Below are positions 41,701-50,139 of a stretch of DNA of 64,000 bases, piece by piece. Positions within the stretch are counted from its first letter, which is position 1. The number at the start of each line of letters is the position of its first letter. The position numbers were made by a program, and so were the translations under genes. Origin of the DNA: an uncultured Marinicella sp. (GTDB taxonomy: Bacteria; Pseudomonadota; Gammaproteobacteria; Xanthomonadales; Marinicellaceae); assembly GCA_947502595.1 (NCBI GenBank), contig CANNAM010000001.1:248001-312000 (forward strand), written 5' to 3'. The notes under the pieces were generated by a model that was not told where the DNA came from, ran no database searches, and was given only the letters and a program-made list of their open reading frames with translations.

Positions 41701-42201
41701 AAGTTGTGTTGTTGGGTAATCTTTAAATGCTTTGACACTGAGGGTGTAGCTACTCAGGGCCGTCCGGTTGTTCAACCAAAGCTTGGGTGAAACTTTATAC
41801 CCACTGAGAAAGGGGCCGTACCAACGTATGTCTGCATTGAGTGCCAATAAGCCTTGATCGGCTTGCTGCCAATTAACTAAGTAGGCGTGGTTTGAAAAGG
41901 ATTGCATGACTTGAAAACCATGCTTCTTTAACCAAGTGGCATCACTGTTGCCTGCTGTGAATTGCACAATACCATAGTGCTGTGAGGCAGAGTTTGTGAT
42001 GCCACTGTGTTGAAAATCCAAACTTTGTTCTTTGGGATCAAATATTCCAGCAGCTAAGATCAAATCATAGCTGTTTATGGCTTGTTTTATTTGTACTGGA
42101 TTGGGTTGTGCAGCATAGAGTGTTTGAAGTTCGGCATGGGCTGTGGTGGTACTGAGCATGATTGCAGCCACCAGTGGTTTCAGGTTGATTTTTTTATTCA
42201 T
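38773..42201 (-). CDS. Secreted S8 (subtilisin-like) serine peptidase with Fn3-like modules and a C-terminal DLIFKDGFEN tail
   Basis: 1142 aa; signal peptide, VADSGLDR (Asp), YHGTHTSGSVAGD (His), SGTSMATPITAGA (Ser), C-terminal Fn3-like and sugar-binding-like segments, last residues LDLIFKDGFEN. Confidence 0.93.
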   Translation of the reverse strand: MNKKINLKPLVAAIMLSTTTAHAELQTLYAAQPNPVQIKQAINSYDLILAAGIFDPKEQSLDFQHSGITNSASQHYGIVQFTAGNSDATWLKKHGFQVMQSFSNHAYLVNWQQADQGLLALNADIRWYGPFLSGYKVSPKLWLNNRTALSSYTLSVKAFKDYPTTQLKNLIKKAVPNAMFVPTNIVANSGEIGIEVPANQLNQALNKLSSFEAIQWINHYYPEKFMNTEAVSAVQAASDSGGSGNTYRPNTTPLFDQGIYGSGQIVAVADSGLDRNEGWFVNYNDGSGINTAITNAENVVPPLTGALYPNNKVIAYWTMPGATAYDNGTYHGTHTSGSVAGDREDCIGTCDSPMPSTSSPSNSGYDNDDGMAPNAQILFQDLGSNSGLTGSGSSPMWQQAYAAGAKIHSNSYGAVTLGEYVSSDQNLDNSLRSLDDMIIIFAAGNDNGFTNTTSSPGNSKSGLTVGALNHGNSDTVASYSNGGPTDDGRLKPDISATGTSIGSAAGDANNSAVIDTPARRHTSGTSMATPITAGATALLRQYFMDGFYPNGVKTSNDSITPSGQLMKAMLLNGTNTGPGFFSNRAGWGKVWLENTLYFTGDERKFKFWDITHESGLSTSEGLTFDVDVLAGQEFRATLVWYDVAGPTGSGITLVNNLDLTVTTPVDTYLGNHFSAAVSTTGGTADAINTVEQVRFISPVSGNYQITVSAPNVPGDGSLESQKQGFALVVSGDLGSDNPMVIGNPTDLNAADLGATGVGLNWEIASNATYYEVYRSNGTCADMEPGSLRYIGQNNSNTFVDADTTGGYNYAYQVRAFNSDFESSFSNCTDIVSNQACLLPPQFSAAESSVVNNIGASCTIDLAWPAASSNCPNNTQISYNIYRSSEHNFVPGSENLLTTVNDASQFSDISATAEQVYFYRIEAVNNGNASETSPELASSTLGTPSSAIGNISDDVDNDLLMNLSGTWSVSNDRASNGTLSYRSTYEGASTYTSNTCSRLLSPALSIPNAGTPSVDYQAWYQLEANWDGVVVEISTDGGDSWNDLPPVGGYPSDFSSTLNPPINGCGYPASQGAFGGASTGFDSFTHDLSAYLGETVQIRWSFSSDPGYEEEGFYLDQVNYNGVNTFNLCVADLDLIFKDGFEN

Positions 42202-42524
42202 GGATCCTCTATTTAAATTATTTTTTTATTGATAAATGTGTTATTTACTGACTACAACAGGGGTATTTTCACCGTTAGTGCGATGGGATGCATGGCTGCA
42301 GTGGTATGATTGCGTAGACATTGGGCTCAGCTTAATTGATTTTAAGTGTGTTGGCAGTAATTTTTTGCATCAAGATTAAAAAACTTAATTGATGAGAAGT
42401 TTGCTTGCTTAGGAGGAATAGTGGGCTTTGAATTATGCTGCTGAATTACTGCGTTACTTTGGTGGAGCCAGCACATTATGCGGGTTGAATTTGCTGATTA
42501 AAGACTGATGCTAAAGCCTAAAGC

Positions 42525-42550
42525 AGCCACCATTCAATTAAACGGTGGCT
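42525..42550 (-). terminator. Hairpin downstream of ppsA, possible terminator
   Basis: AGCCACC-attcaattaaac-GGTGGCT, weak T content. Confidence 0.35.
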
Positions 42551-42573
42551 GAGTTAGGCTTCAAACCAAAGGT

Positions 42574-44952
42574 TTATTGCTTGGCCAACTGTAACCAAGT
42601 TTCAACCACCGTGTCAGGGTTGAGTGAGACACTTTCTATGCCCTCATCAAGCAGCCATTGTGCCAAGTCAGGATGATCTGATGGGCCTTGACCACAAATG
42701 CCGATGTATTTACCGCGCCTTTTACAAGCGCTGATGGCCATAGACAACATTTTCTTTACGGCTGGATCGCGTTCATCAAATAAATGGGCAATGGTGCCAG
42801 AGTCACGGTCTAAGCCCAGGGTTAATTGGGTCATGTCGTTGGAGCCAATCGAGAAACCATCAAAAATGTCTAAAAATTCATCGGCCAACAAAGCATTGGA
42901 TGGCAGCTCACACATCATGATGATTTTTAAGCCGTTATCACCTTGTTTCAGGCCATTTTTGGCCATCAAGTCAATCACTCCTTGGCCTTCTGCCAAAGTC
43001 CTGACGAATGGCACCATTGCCCAAACATTGGTCAAACCCATTTCATCGCGAATGAATTTCAAGGCTTCACACTCCATCTCAAAACAGTCCACAAATGAGT
43101 CGTCCAAATAGCGTGATGCGCCGCGGAAACCCAACATTGGGTTTTCCTCATGCGGCTCGTAGGCCTTACCACCTATCAAGTTGGCGTATTCGTTGGATTT
43201 AAAATCCGACAACCTGACTATCACTGGTGCTGGGTTAAAAGCGGCAGCCAAAGTAGAGATGCCTTCGGCCAGTCGTTTAACAAAGTAATCCCTTGGTGAA
43301 GCATAGGCTGACACCATCGGATCAGTGAGTTTTTTGACTTCTTCGGGCTGTGTGTCGTAATTTAATAAGGCTTTGGGGTGGATACCAATCATGCGGTTAA
43401 TAATGAATTCCAATCTGGCTAAACCAATGCCAAAGTTAGGTAGGTTTTGGAAGTCAAAAGCGCGGTCTGGGTTGCCTATATTCATCATGATTTTTAAGGG
43501 TGCTTCTGGCATGTTTTCCAAGTCGGTGGTGTGGATGTCAAAGCCCAGTAAACCATCATAAACAAAACCTGTATCGCCTTCACAACAAGCCACTGTGACT
43601 GCTTGTTGGTGTTGGATTTTGCTGGTGGCATCGCCACAACCTACGATGGCCGGAATACCTAACTCGCGAGCAATAATGGCTGCATGGCAAGTTCTGCCAC
43701 CCCGGTTGGTGACAATGGCCGAAGCTTTTTTCATGATCGGTTCCCAATCTGGGTCGGTCATGTCGGTGACCAATACATCGCCGGTGTTGATTTGATCCAT
43801 TTGGGCGATGCTGCTGATGACTTTGGCGGTGCCTTGGCCAACTTTTTGGCCGATGCTGCGGCCTTCACACACCACTTGGCCAGATTTCTGTAAAGCATAG
43901 CGTTCAATTTTTTGACCTTTGCTTTCACGTGACTTGACAGTTTCAGGACGGGCTTGAACGATGTATAGCTCACCAGTAACACCGTCTTTGGCCCACTCAA
44001 TGTCCATTGGTCGGCCATAATGCTGTTCAATAATTATCGCCTGTTTGGCCAATTGTTCAACTTCAACGTCGTTGATTGAAAACTGTTGGCTGCGTTTGGC
44101 TTCAATGTTTAAAGTTTGTACTCCAGCATCTGCATAGGTCATTTCAATCGCTTTTGAACCTAAGTTTCTACGCAATACGGCTGGTTTGTTGGCTTTAAGT
44201 GATGGTTTATAAACATAGAACTCATCAGGATTAACTGCACCTTGAACCACCATTTCGCCTAAGCCATAAGAGGAAGTGATGAACACCACATCGTTGAAAC
44301 CGGATTCAGTGTCCATGGTAAACATCACGCCACTGGCAGCAATGTCAGAGCGCACCATTTGCTGTACGCCCACCGATAAATACACATCATCATGGTCAAA
44401 GTTGTGGTGTACTCGGTATGAAATGGCACGGTCGTTGTATAAGGAGGCAAACACCTCATGGGCTTTTTCCAATATAGCATCAGCACCTTTGACGTTCAAA
44501 AATGTTTCTTGTTGACCGGCAAATGAGGCGTCCGGTAAATCTTCGGCAGTGGCTGATGAGCGTACCGCCACTGAAAAATCATCTGTGCCTAAATCGGCTT
44601 GCATGGCTTGGTAAGCACCACGGATGGCTTGTTCCAATGGTGCTTGAAACGGGGTTTCCATGACCCAGTTTCTGATTTTTTGCCCAGCTGCCCGCAGCGC
44701 ATCAATGTTGTCGGTATCTAAATTTTTCAGTTGCTCACTGATTCTCTGGTTTAAGCCAGAGGTTTGTAGAAATTCCTTGAAGGCATCAGCGGTGGTGGCA
44801 AAGCCTCCGGGCACTTTTACACCCAAAGCATTTAAGTGCGTAATCATCTCTCCCAATGAAGCATTTTTACCACCCACTTGGTCTAAATCTTGCAAGGTTA
44901 GCTGGTCAAGTTTAATGATGTAATCAGACATGAAATTCCTTCGGCTTAGCAA
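42574..44952 (-). CDS. ppsA: Phosphoenolpyruvate synthase
   Basis: 792 aa; [80 protein letters not shown]. The probable start may be the internal Met at [11 protein letters not shown]. Confidence 0.97.
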   Translation of the reverse strand: MLSRRNFMSDYIIKLDQLTLQDLDQVGGKNASLGEMITHLNALGVKVPGGFATTADAFKEFLQTSGLNQRISEQLKNLDTDNIDALRAAGQKIRNWVMETPFQAPLEQAIRGAYQAMQADLGTDDFSVAVRSSATAEDLPDASFAGQQETFLNVKGADAILEKAHEVFASLYNDRAISYRVHHNFDHDDVYLSVGVQQMVRSDIAASGVMFTMDTESGFNDVVFITSSYGLGEMVVQGAVNPDEFYVYKPSLKANKPAVLRRNLGSKAIEMTYADAGVQTLNIEAKRSQQFSINDVEVEQLAKQAIIIEQHYGRPMDIEWAKDGVTGELYIVQARPETVKSRESKGQKIERYALQKSGQVVCEGRSIGQKVGQGTAKVISSIAQMDQINTGDVLVTDMTDPDWEPIMKKASAIVTNRGGRTCHAAIIARELGIPAIVGCGDATSKIQHQQAVTVACCEGDTGFVYDGLLGFDIHTTDLENMPEAPLKIMMNIGNPDRAFDFQNLPNFGIGLARLEFIINRMIGIHPKALLNYDTQPEEVKKLTDPMVSAYASPRDYFVKRLAEGISTLAAAFNPAPVIVRLSDFKSNEYANLIGGKAYEPHEENPMLGFRGASRYLDDSFVDCFEMECEALKFIRDEMGLTNVWAMVPFVRTLAEGQGVIDLMAKNGLKQGDNGLKIIMMCELPSNALLADEFLDIFDGFSIGSNDMTQLTLGLDRDSGTIAHLFDERDPAVKKMLSMAISACKRRGKYIGICGQGPSDHPDLAQWLLDEGIESVSLNPDTVVETWLQLAKQ

Positions 44953-45268
44953 AAGTCCTCTATTCTAGCTTGAAGCGAGGTTGGCTTAAACATTCATCTT
45001 GATAAAAATAAGAAATTCCATTGTTTACAGTCCGATTGGTAGTAAATAACTGATTCAAGTTGGGTAGATTCAGGGCATTTAGTACTGGTACCTGTATTCT
45101 TGCGGTATGACTCAAAAGTCAAAGCACAATAAGCTTGAATTAACGGATGCTGGTGCTGATGCTCAAGACATCAGAACAATTTCAGAACGTTTTCAGGTTT
45201 CAAACAACAGCTGCCTATAAGCTGTAGCTAAGTACATCAATGTTATGAAATTTTAAACAGGAGTTTTT

Positions 45269-48200
45269 ATGGCACCATCCAAGTCACTTAATTGTATTGT
45301 TAGCATGCTTATGTTGTTAAATACTGGCCAAGCTGCTGTCAGCACAGGCTCAAGTACAGCACCTTATCTAGAGGGTTCTCAGTTTTCAGCGAATCAGCCG
45401 AACACCAGCCGTCATCACGGTCTACAGGTGAAACCAGGTCAAGTTCCAGTTGGGATTGCTCAATCTGAATGGCATAGTATCCAATCTCAGGTTAATCAGG
45501 CAGCCTACCAAGTTTATCCAAGCAAACAAGGTGGTTATACATCGTCAAATCCGGCCAATGGCTGGCATATTGTTTTTGGAATGGATGGCACCACCACTGT
45601 ATCTGCTTATGACAAAAGTACAGCTGAGGATTATAGGATTTCCTTGCACCTCAATTCGGTGGCCTATCAGTCCTCGGCGGCCAATCAAGTCAGTGGCTTT
45701 GCTCAACCTGCTGGTATCAGTTTTAATGGCGACCGATTGAATTACCATTGGAATGATGACATCACAGAGTATTGGATCAATTCTGAACAAAAGCTTGAAC
45801 AGTGGTTTGAGATCAAACAACGTCCGCAAAACAGTGGCGCAGACAGTTCGTCTGGCTTGTTGCAAGTGCAAATGAATTTGGATACAGACCTCGAAGTGAG
45901 TTTGATGGGCAACCGGCTGCGCTTAGGTGACATCACTTATGATCAGCTTAAAGTGTGGGATGCCAACGGACAAGCTGTCGATGCCCATTTGGATTTACAA
46001 GGCCAGCACCTCAGTTTATTGATTGAAGATGAACATGCCACCTATCCATTGACTGTTGACCCCAGTTTCACCCAACAAGCCTATTTGAAAGCAGCCAATG
46101 CCGAGGCAGGAGATGTTTTTGGCTCAGCGGTGGCAATTTTCGGTAATACTTTGGTGGTTGGCGCACCGCGTGAGGGTAATTCAGGTGCAGTTTATGTGTT
46201 TATTCGCACTGGTACGACATGGAGTCAGCAGGCCTATTTAAAAGCGGCTCAGCCCAGTGTCGATGATTTTTTTGGCATATCGGTGTCAATTTTTGCCGAT
46301 ACGCTGGTAGTAGGGGCGTCAGGTGAGGGCAGTATTGCTACCGGAGTGAACGGTAATGAAACTGATAACTCAGCCCCTGATTCAGGGGCAGCTTATGTGT
46401 TTGTGCGTAATTTTGGGGTCTGGACCCAGCAGGCCTATATAAAAGCCTCAAACACGGATGCCGGTGACAGGTTTGGTACTGCTGTGGCTTATTACAATGA
46501 AACACTGGTCATTGGTGCTTATAAAGAGGCCAGTATTGCCACGGGTATTGATGGTGATCAGAGTAACAACACCATAACCGAATCTGGTGCGGCATATGTG
46601 TTTGTTCGAAATGGTACGACTTGGTCGCAACAGGCCTATTTAAAAGCATCCAATACCGATGCTTTTGATTACTTTGGGCGGTCGGTATCGCTTTCATTAG
46701 ATACTGTGGTGATTGGGGCAACTGGTGAGGACAGTAACGCCACTGGGGTCAACGGTAACCAAGGCAGTCAATTACTCAGTGATTCAGGTGCAGCTTATGT
46801 CTTCGTGCGCAATGGCTCAACTTGGTCGCAACAAGCTTACGTTAAAGCCTCTAATACGGGTTTCGGCGATGCATTTGGTGGTGCTGTTCACATTTTGAAT
46901 AATACCTTAGTGATCGGAGCAGCCAGTGAGGACAGTCACGCCACTGGCGTAGGTGGTGATCAGTTCAATAATTCTGCCGAAGGCTCAGGTGCGGTTTATG
47001 TGTTTGTTCGCGATGGCCTGTCATGGTCACAGCAAGCTTATTTAAAAGCGTCCAATACAGGTACTGGTGATGGTTTTGGCGACGCCATAGCGGTCCATTT
47101 TGATTCATTGTTGATTGGCGCGCCAAGAGAGGACAGTGATGCCATAGGGGTGAATGGCAATCAGACCAATGATGCCGCCAATAACTCCGGTGCTGCCTAT
47201 GTTTTTGTTCGTTCTGGTTCAACTTGGTCTCAGCAAGCCTATCTAAAAGCTTCCAATACGGGATCTGGTGATTTTTTTGGTGATGCGGTGTCTTACTCAG
47301 GAGGCAGTATATCGATTGGTGCTATTGGTGAGTCCAGCAACGCCACTGGAATCAATGGCAATCAGGCGAGTAACTCAGCTGCTGATGCGGGTGCTGCCTA
47401 TGTCACAAGTGTTGCTTACAAAGTGGGCGGTACGGTCACTGGATTGGCCTCAGGTAACAGTGTGACCCTGCAGAACAATGGTACAGATGACTTGAACATC
47501 AGTGCCAATGGTTTGTTCTCTTTTCCTAACGCACTGCCTGCGCCGGCTACGAACTATGCGGTAACGGTTCTGAATCAGCCAACCACGCCCAATCAAACCT
47601 GTACTGTAGACAATGCCAGTGGTACCGTTACGAATACAGACATTAATGATGTAGTGGTGAGCTGCAATGCCATACCGACTATTGTGGCTGATTTTTATAC
47701 CACACTTGAGGACTTGGAACTACAGGTACTGGATAAGGATGGTCAACAAACCCCTGATCCAAATGATGACAGTGTCTTGGTTAATGATTCTGACCCTGAT
47801 TTCAATGAGTTGTTTGTGGTCACTCAAGGTATTTTCACTGCTGGCGGCGTTGGCGGTTTAATTCAAATGTTTGATAATGGTACCTTTATATACCAACCAC
47901 CTGATGATGCATTTGGTACCGCGACCTTTGATTATGAAGTCAGTGATGGCTTGGTAACGGTATCCGCCCAATTGGAGATTGATGTATTATCAGTCAATGA
48001 TGCACCGAGCTTTTCTTTGGCCGGTGATGTAGAACTGGATTCTGCTGACTTAATTAGCAATCCACTGGAAATCAACGGGTTTATCACTGGTTTTAACTTA
48101 GGCCCTGCCAATGAATCGACACAAGTGATAGATGAATACGAAGTATTGATTCAGTCGGATACAGACAACATTGTGAATGCGGTTACAGTGGACAATGAGG

Positions 48201-48631
48201 GTGTTTTAGAGATTGATTTCACCACCAATACGGGGGTGGCTTTAATCGATGTGACTTTACAGGATGATGGGGGTACAGCACTTGGAGGTGTTGATAGGTC
48301 AGCGGCACAATCATTTTTTATTGCTTTTAATGATGACCTGATTTTTATCAATGGATTTGAAATCTCCAATGATGGGTTGATTTTACAGTACATTAATCAG
48401 ATCCAGCAAGGCGCTGCTAATCTGGATTTTCCTGTCTATGATGTGGCTGTTGATGCGGTTGAATTTTATGGAGAGTGGTATTTTATTAGCGGTGATCATC
48501 AACAACCCAGAAAGCTGCAAACATTCGAGCATTGGTTAAAAGAAGTGCTGTTATACCAAGCGCCTTTTGTTGATTATGATAATGACGGTGTAGAAAATTA
48601 CTTGGATCAGCAACCATTTAATGGCCAATAA
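45269..48631 (+). CDS. Large secreted FG-GAP beta-propeller protein with C-terminal Ig/cadherin-like domains and a DLIFINGFE motif
   Basis: 1120 aa; signal peptide; repeated WSQQAYLKASNTxxxDxFGxAVxxxxxTLVIGAxxEDS...GAAYVFVR; cadherin-like/Ig-like region (DDSVLVNDSDPDFNELFVV); VTLQDDGGTALGGVD; DDLIFINGFE; TSP3-like DYDNDGVENYLDQQP. Confidence 0.9.
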   Translation: MAPSKSLNCIVSMLMLLNTGQAAVSTGSSTAPYLEGSQFSANQPNTSRHHGLQVKPGQVPVGIAQSEWHSIQSQVNQAAYQVYPSKQGGYTSSNPANGWHIVFGMDGTTTVSAYDKSTAEDYRISLHLNSVAYQSSAANQVSGFAQPAGISFNGDRLNYHWNDDITEYWINSEQKLEQWFEIKQRPQNSGADSSSGLLQVQMNLDTDLEVSLMGNRLRLGDITYDQLKVWDANGQAVDAHLDLQGQHLSLLIEDEHATYPLTVDPSFTQQAYLKAANAEAGDVFGSAVAIFGNTLVVGAPREGNSGAVYVFIRTGTTWSQQAYLKAAQPSVDDFFGISVSIFADTLVVGASGEGSIATGVNGNETDNSAPDSGAAYVFVRNFGVWTQQAYIKASNTDAGDRFGTAVAYYNETLVIGAYKEASIATGIDGDQSNNTITESGAAYVFVRNGTTWSQQAYLKASNTDAFDYFGRSVSLSLDTVVIGATGEDSNATGVNGNQGSQLLSDSGAAYVFVRNGSTWSQQAYVKASNTGFGDAFGGAVHILNNTLVIGAASEDSHATGVGGDQFNNSAEGSGAVYVFVRDGLSWSQQAYLKASNTGTGDGFGDAIAVHFDSLLIGAPREDSDAIGVNGNQTNDAANNSGAAYVFVRSGSTWSQQAYLKASNTGSGDFFGDAVSYSGGSISIGAIGESSNATGINGNQASNSAADAGAAYVTSVAYKVGGTVTGLASGNSVTLQNNGTDDLNISANGLFSFPNALPAPATNYAVTVLNQPTTPNQTCTVDNASGTVTNTDINDVVVSCNAIPTIVADFYTTLEDLELQVLDKDGQQTPDPNDDSVLVNDSDPDFNELFVVTQGIFTAGGVGGLIQMFDNGTFIYQPPDDAFGTATFDYEVSDGLVTVSAQLEIDVLSVNDAPSFSLAGDVELDSADLISNPLEINGFITGFNLGPANESTQVIDEYEVLIQSDTDNIVNAVTVDNEGVLEIDFTTNTGVALIDVTLQDDGGTALGGVDRSAAQSFFIAFNDDLIFINGFEISNDGLILQYINQIQQGAANLDFPVYDVAVDAVEFYGEWYFISGDHQQPRKLQTFEHWLKEVLLYQAPFVDYDNDGVENYLDQQPFNGQ
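46070..47408 (+). repeat. FG-GAP coding repeats, about 7 units, 201-bp period over the last six motif occurrences
   Basis: The TGG codon of WxQQAYxKA lies at 46220, 46421, 46622, 46823, 47024 and 47225, i.e. exactly 201 bp apart five times. The first unit (46070 to 46223) is only 153 bp. Confidence 0.9.
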
Positions 48632-48639
48632 AAATCATT

Positions 48640-48686
48640 CTGCCAGCTGGCTAATTACATAACAATTTGTTGCTGGCAGTTTGTTT
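48640..48686 (+). terminator. Possible terminator after the FG-GAP gene
   Basis: CTGCCAGC ... GCTGGCAG TTTGTTTT with a 24-nt loop. Confidence 0.45.
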
Positions 48687-48821
48687 TGGCTGACCGCAAA
48701 ATCATTAACGGAGGTTCTAAATACTTGAATTAGTTTGGCTAAACAATTAAGCTGAAATACTCAATTTTTAACGTGGAAATCGGCCTTCATTAACTTGAGC
48801 GCTGAATAAAAACACCTGAAT

Positions 48822-49643
48822 ATGACTGACAGAAAAAAGTGCGCCATCTTTTATGTTTCTGATGGTACAGCCATCACTGCTGAAACGGTGGGACGCAGTT
48901 TAATTACCCAATTTACTGGCATTGATTTCACTGAAAAACGCTTGGCGTTCATCAATGACCCTGAGTCAGCACAAGCAGCTGCTGACATCATTAAAAGTAC
49001 ACCGTCAGATTATCAGGCCTTGGTGATCAATACCGTGGTTGATATCAAACTGCGAAAAATCATTCATTCAGCAGGTGGCTTAAAACTTGATCCATTCAAT
49101 CGTTTGTTGCGTCGCATTGAAAGAAACTTAGGCATCAAAAGTGATCCAGGTGTGGGCAGAACGCATGGTATGTCAGATGCCGGGTCTTACAACGCACGCA
49201 TTGAAGCCACTAACTATGCCTTGTCACATGATGATGGGGTGAATATGAACTTACAAAAAGCAGACATAATTTTGCTGGGTGTATCCCGCAGTGGTAAGAC
49301 CCCAACCTGTTTGTATTTGGCTTTACATTATGGCCTAAAAGCAGCCAATTACCCCATCACTGATGAAGACTTGGAGCGCATGCGTTTGCCTGAAGATGTG
49401 ATGCAACACAAAGAAAAGTTGTATGGTCTAACCATTGATCCATTCCGTTTGTCACAGATCAGAAGTGAGCGTCGCCCGAACTCTAGGTACGCTGAATTAC
49501 GTAAGTGCCAAAAAGAGGTCAGTGATGCTGAGGTTATTTACCAGCACAATCAAATTCAGTTTTTAAACACAACACACACCTCAATCGAAGAAATTTCAGG
49601 TAAGATAATGATTGCCTTGAATTTGAATAAAAGACTCTATTAA
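48822..49643 (+). CDS. ppsR: Pyruvate,water dikinase (PEP synthase) regulatory protein, kinase/pyrophosphorylase
   Basis: 273 aa; FYVSDGTAITAETVGRSLITQF, LLGVSRSGKTPTCLYLALHYGLKAANYPI (P-loop-like). Confidence 0.95.
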   Translation: MTDRKKCAIFYVSDGTAITAETVGRSLITQFTGIDFTEKRLAFINDPESAQAAADIIKSTPSDYQALVINTVVDIKLRKIIHSAGGLKLDPFNRLLRRIERNLGIKSDPGVGRTHGMSDAGSYNARIEATNYALSHDDGVNMNLQKADIILLGVSRSGKTPTCLYLALHYGLKAANYPITDEDLERMRLPEDVMQHKEKLYGLTIDPFRLSQIRSERRPNSRYAELRKCQKEVSDAEVIYQHNQIQFLNTTHTSIEEISGKIMIALNLNKRLY

Positions 49644-50105
49644 ATGATTTTGACCGAACAGTACTTAACTCACAGACAGTATGTCCGTCGACACAATATC
49701 AGTTTGATGCAGTTACATGAGTTCAACCACAAGCTGTTAGGTGCCTTGCTCCCAACTTGCTCTGACCAGGCCAAAATCTTTCGATCTACTTTAAAAAATA
49801 AAGCCACATTACAGGTAACCATCAGAGAGCGGTTTAAATTCACCACTGAAATATCGATGTGTATGTTGTTTGATGATGCCGTTTCTGATGCTTTGGTTAT
49901 CCGAATTTACCATGATGCTCAACTGGCTGAATTGATTTACTCCAATGAGTTTGAAAAACAATACCGACAGTTGGGTGGCAAAGTAGACAGCAGTAACCAA
50001 GCCAGCTTGCGATACAGTCAAAATTGCTTTCTGAATAAATGGTTGATATATTTATTAGAAAATCACTATACTTCAATGACATGGACTGCCATCAATAACA
50101 CTTAA
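49644..50105 (+). CDS. DUF1249 family protein (YqiB-like)
   Basis: 153 aa; YVRRHNISLMQLHEFNHKLLGALLP, size and composition as in YqiB; directly abuts the ppsR stop. Confidence 0.7.
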   Translation: MILTEQYLTHRQYVRRHNISLMQLHEFNHKLLGALLPTCSDQAKIFRSTLKNKATLQVTIRERFKFTTEISMCMLFDDAVSDALVIRIYHDAQLAELIYSNEFEKQYRQLGGKVDSSNQASLRYSQNCFLNKWLIYLLENHYTSMTWTAINNT

Positions 50106-50139
50106 AGGATTTTTTATAACAGATAAAGAGGGTACCGCC

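Noticed and set aside
46070-47408. Regularly spaced repeats considered as a CRISPR-like or tandem DNA repeat array
   Set aside because: In frame, 67-codon protein repeats (FG-GAP blades) with diverged codons; no short identical repeats with unique spacers.
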